Shown here one piece after another: positions 14,674 to 14,867 of a DNA stretch of 14,867 nucleotides (position 1 is its first letter; every line of letters begins with the position of its first letter). The notes below the pieces were generated by a model. It did not search any database and was not told the DNA's origin. It saw only the letters and a program-made list of their open reading frames with translations. The stretch covers positions 1-14,867 of the forward strand of contig DJJR01000080.1 of the NCBI GenBank assembly GCA_002434245.1, read 5' to 3'. Origin of the DNA: Pelosinus fermentans (GTDB lineage Bacteria > Bacillota > Negativicutes > DSM-13327). Both the position numbers and the translations under genes were made by a program.

Positions 14674-14867
14674 ATAAAAGCACCTCTTCACTTTTTACTA
14701 CTGCTATACGGGGATTAGAGCCAGGTAAAGACCTTTAGCAACTATATTCCATTATATAACATCTATTTTATTTCATTATAATATAATTAATATTAATTTG
14801 TAAATAATAATTGTTTTTATTAAATTAATTATTGTGATCAATTACAAAAATCCCCTGTATTGAACTT
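14674..14867. other. AT-rich non-coding end of window
   Basis: No gene is seen on either strand. The DNA is extremely AT-rich from 14750 to 14840. It contains a TATAAT-like element on the minus strand near 14755 and a further TTAATATTAA at 14787-14796. It is likely the upstream region of the small minus-strand ORF. Confidence 0.4.

Overview
The window most likely comes from a Bacillota chromosome, perhaps a diderm Negativicutes such as the Sporomusa/Pelosinus group. The pointers are strong AGGAGG-type ribosome binding sites, a CBO0543-type membrane protein, a cobalamin-riboswitch-like leader and a cyclic-glucan synthase, whose product would make most sense in a cell with a periplasm. The genus assignment is inference. 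Flanking DNA is AT-rich, while the giant central gene is visibly GC-richer.

Layout. (1) 1-933: the start of a truncated minus-strand ORF, a 133-residue hypothetical protein, and a perfect 12-bp hairpin that probably terminates the next gene. (2) 934-9285 (minus): one very large gene for an NdvB/ChvB-type cyclic beta-1,2-glucan synthase with GT84, glucoamylase-like and GH94 modules. (3) 9286-9863: a gene-free leader holding inverted repeats and a degenerate but recognisable cobalamin riboswitch. (4) 9864-10534 (plus): a LOG-family nucleotide phosphoribohydrolase followed by a strong terminator.

(5) 10654-11851 (minus): a decayed iron-regulated-looking unit. A sigma-70 promoter and Fur-box-like palindrome precede a 28-residue peptide with 11 cysteines, seven of them consecutive. 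Then come a mini-ORF interrupted by TGA, an orphan Shine-Dalgarno sequence, an intrinsic terminator, a structured-RNA fragment resembling the 5' end of a group II (class C-like) intron, and the C-terminal half of an MFS transporter broken by two frameshifts. (6) 12027-12929 (plus): an intact MYG1-family (DHH-like) hydrolase, divergent from that promoter.

(7) 12991-14867: a genomic scrap zone. It holds a frameshifted CBO0543-family membrane protein, a small XRE regulator that lost the end of its HTH domain, a C-terminal remnant of a zinc-type alcohol dehydrogenase, and a 36-residue membrane peptide. The two ends of the window are therefore gene decay and small ORFs, surrounding three well-preserved genes (cyclic-glucan synthase, LOG, MYG1).

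Most noteworthy are the Fur-box-controlled poly-cysteine micropeptide at 11672-11758, too short for routine gene calling, and the apparent cobalamin riboswitch in front of a LOG-family gene.
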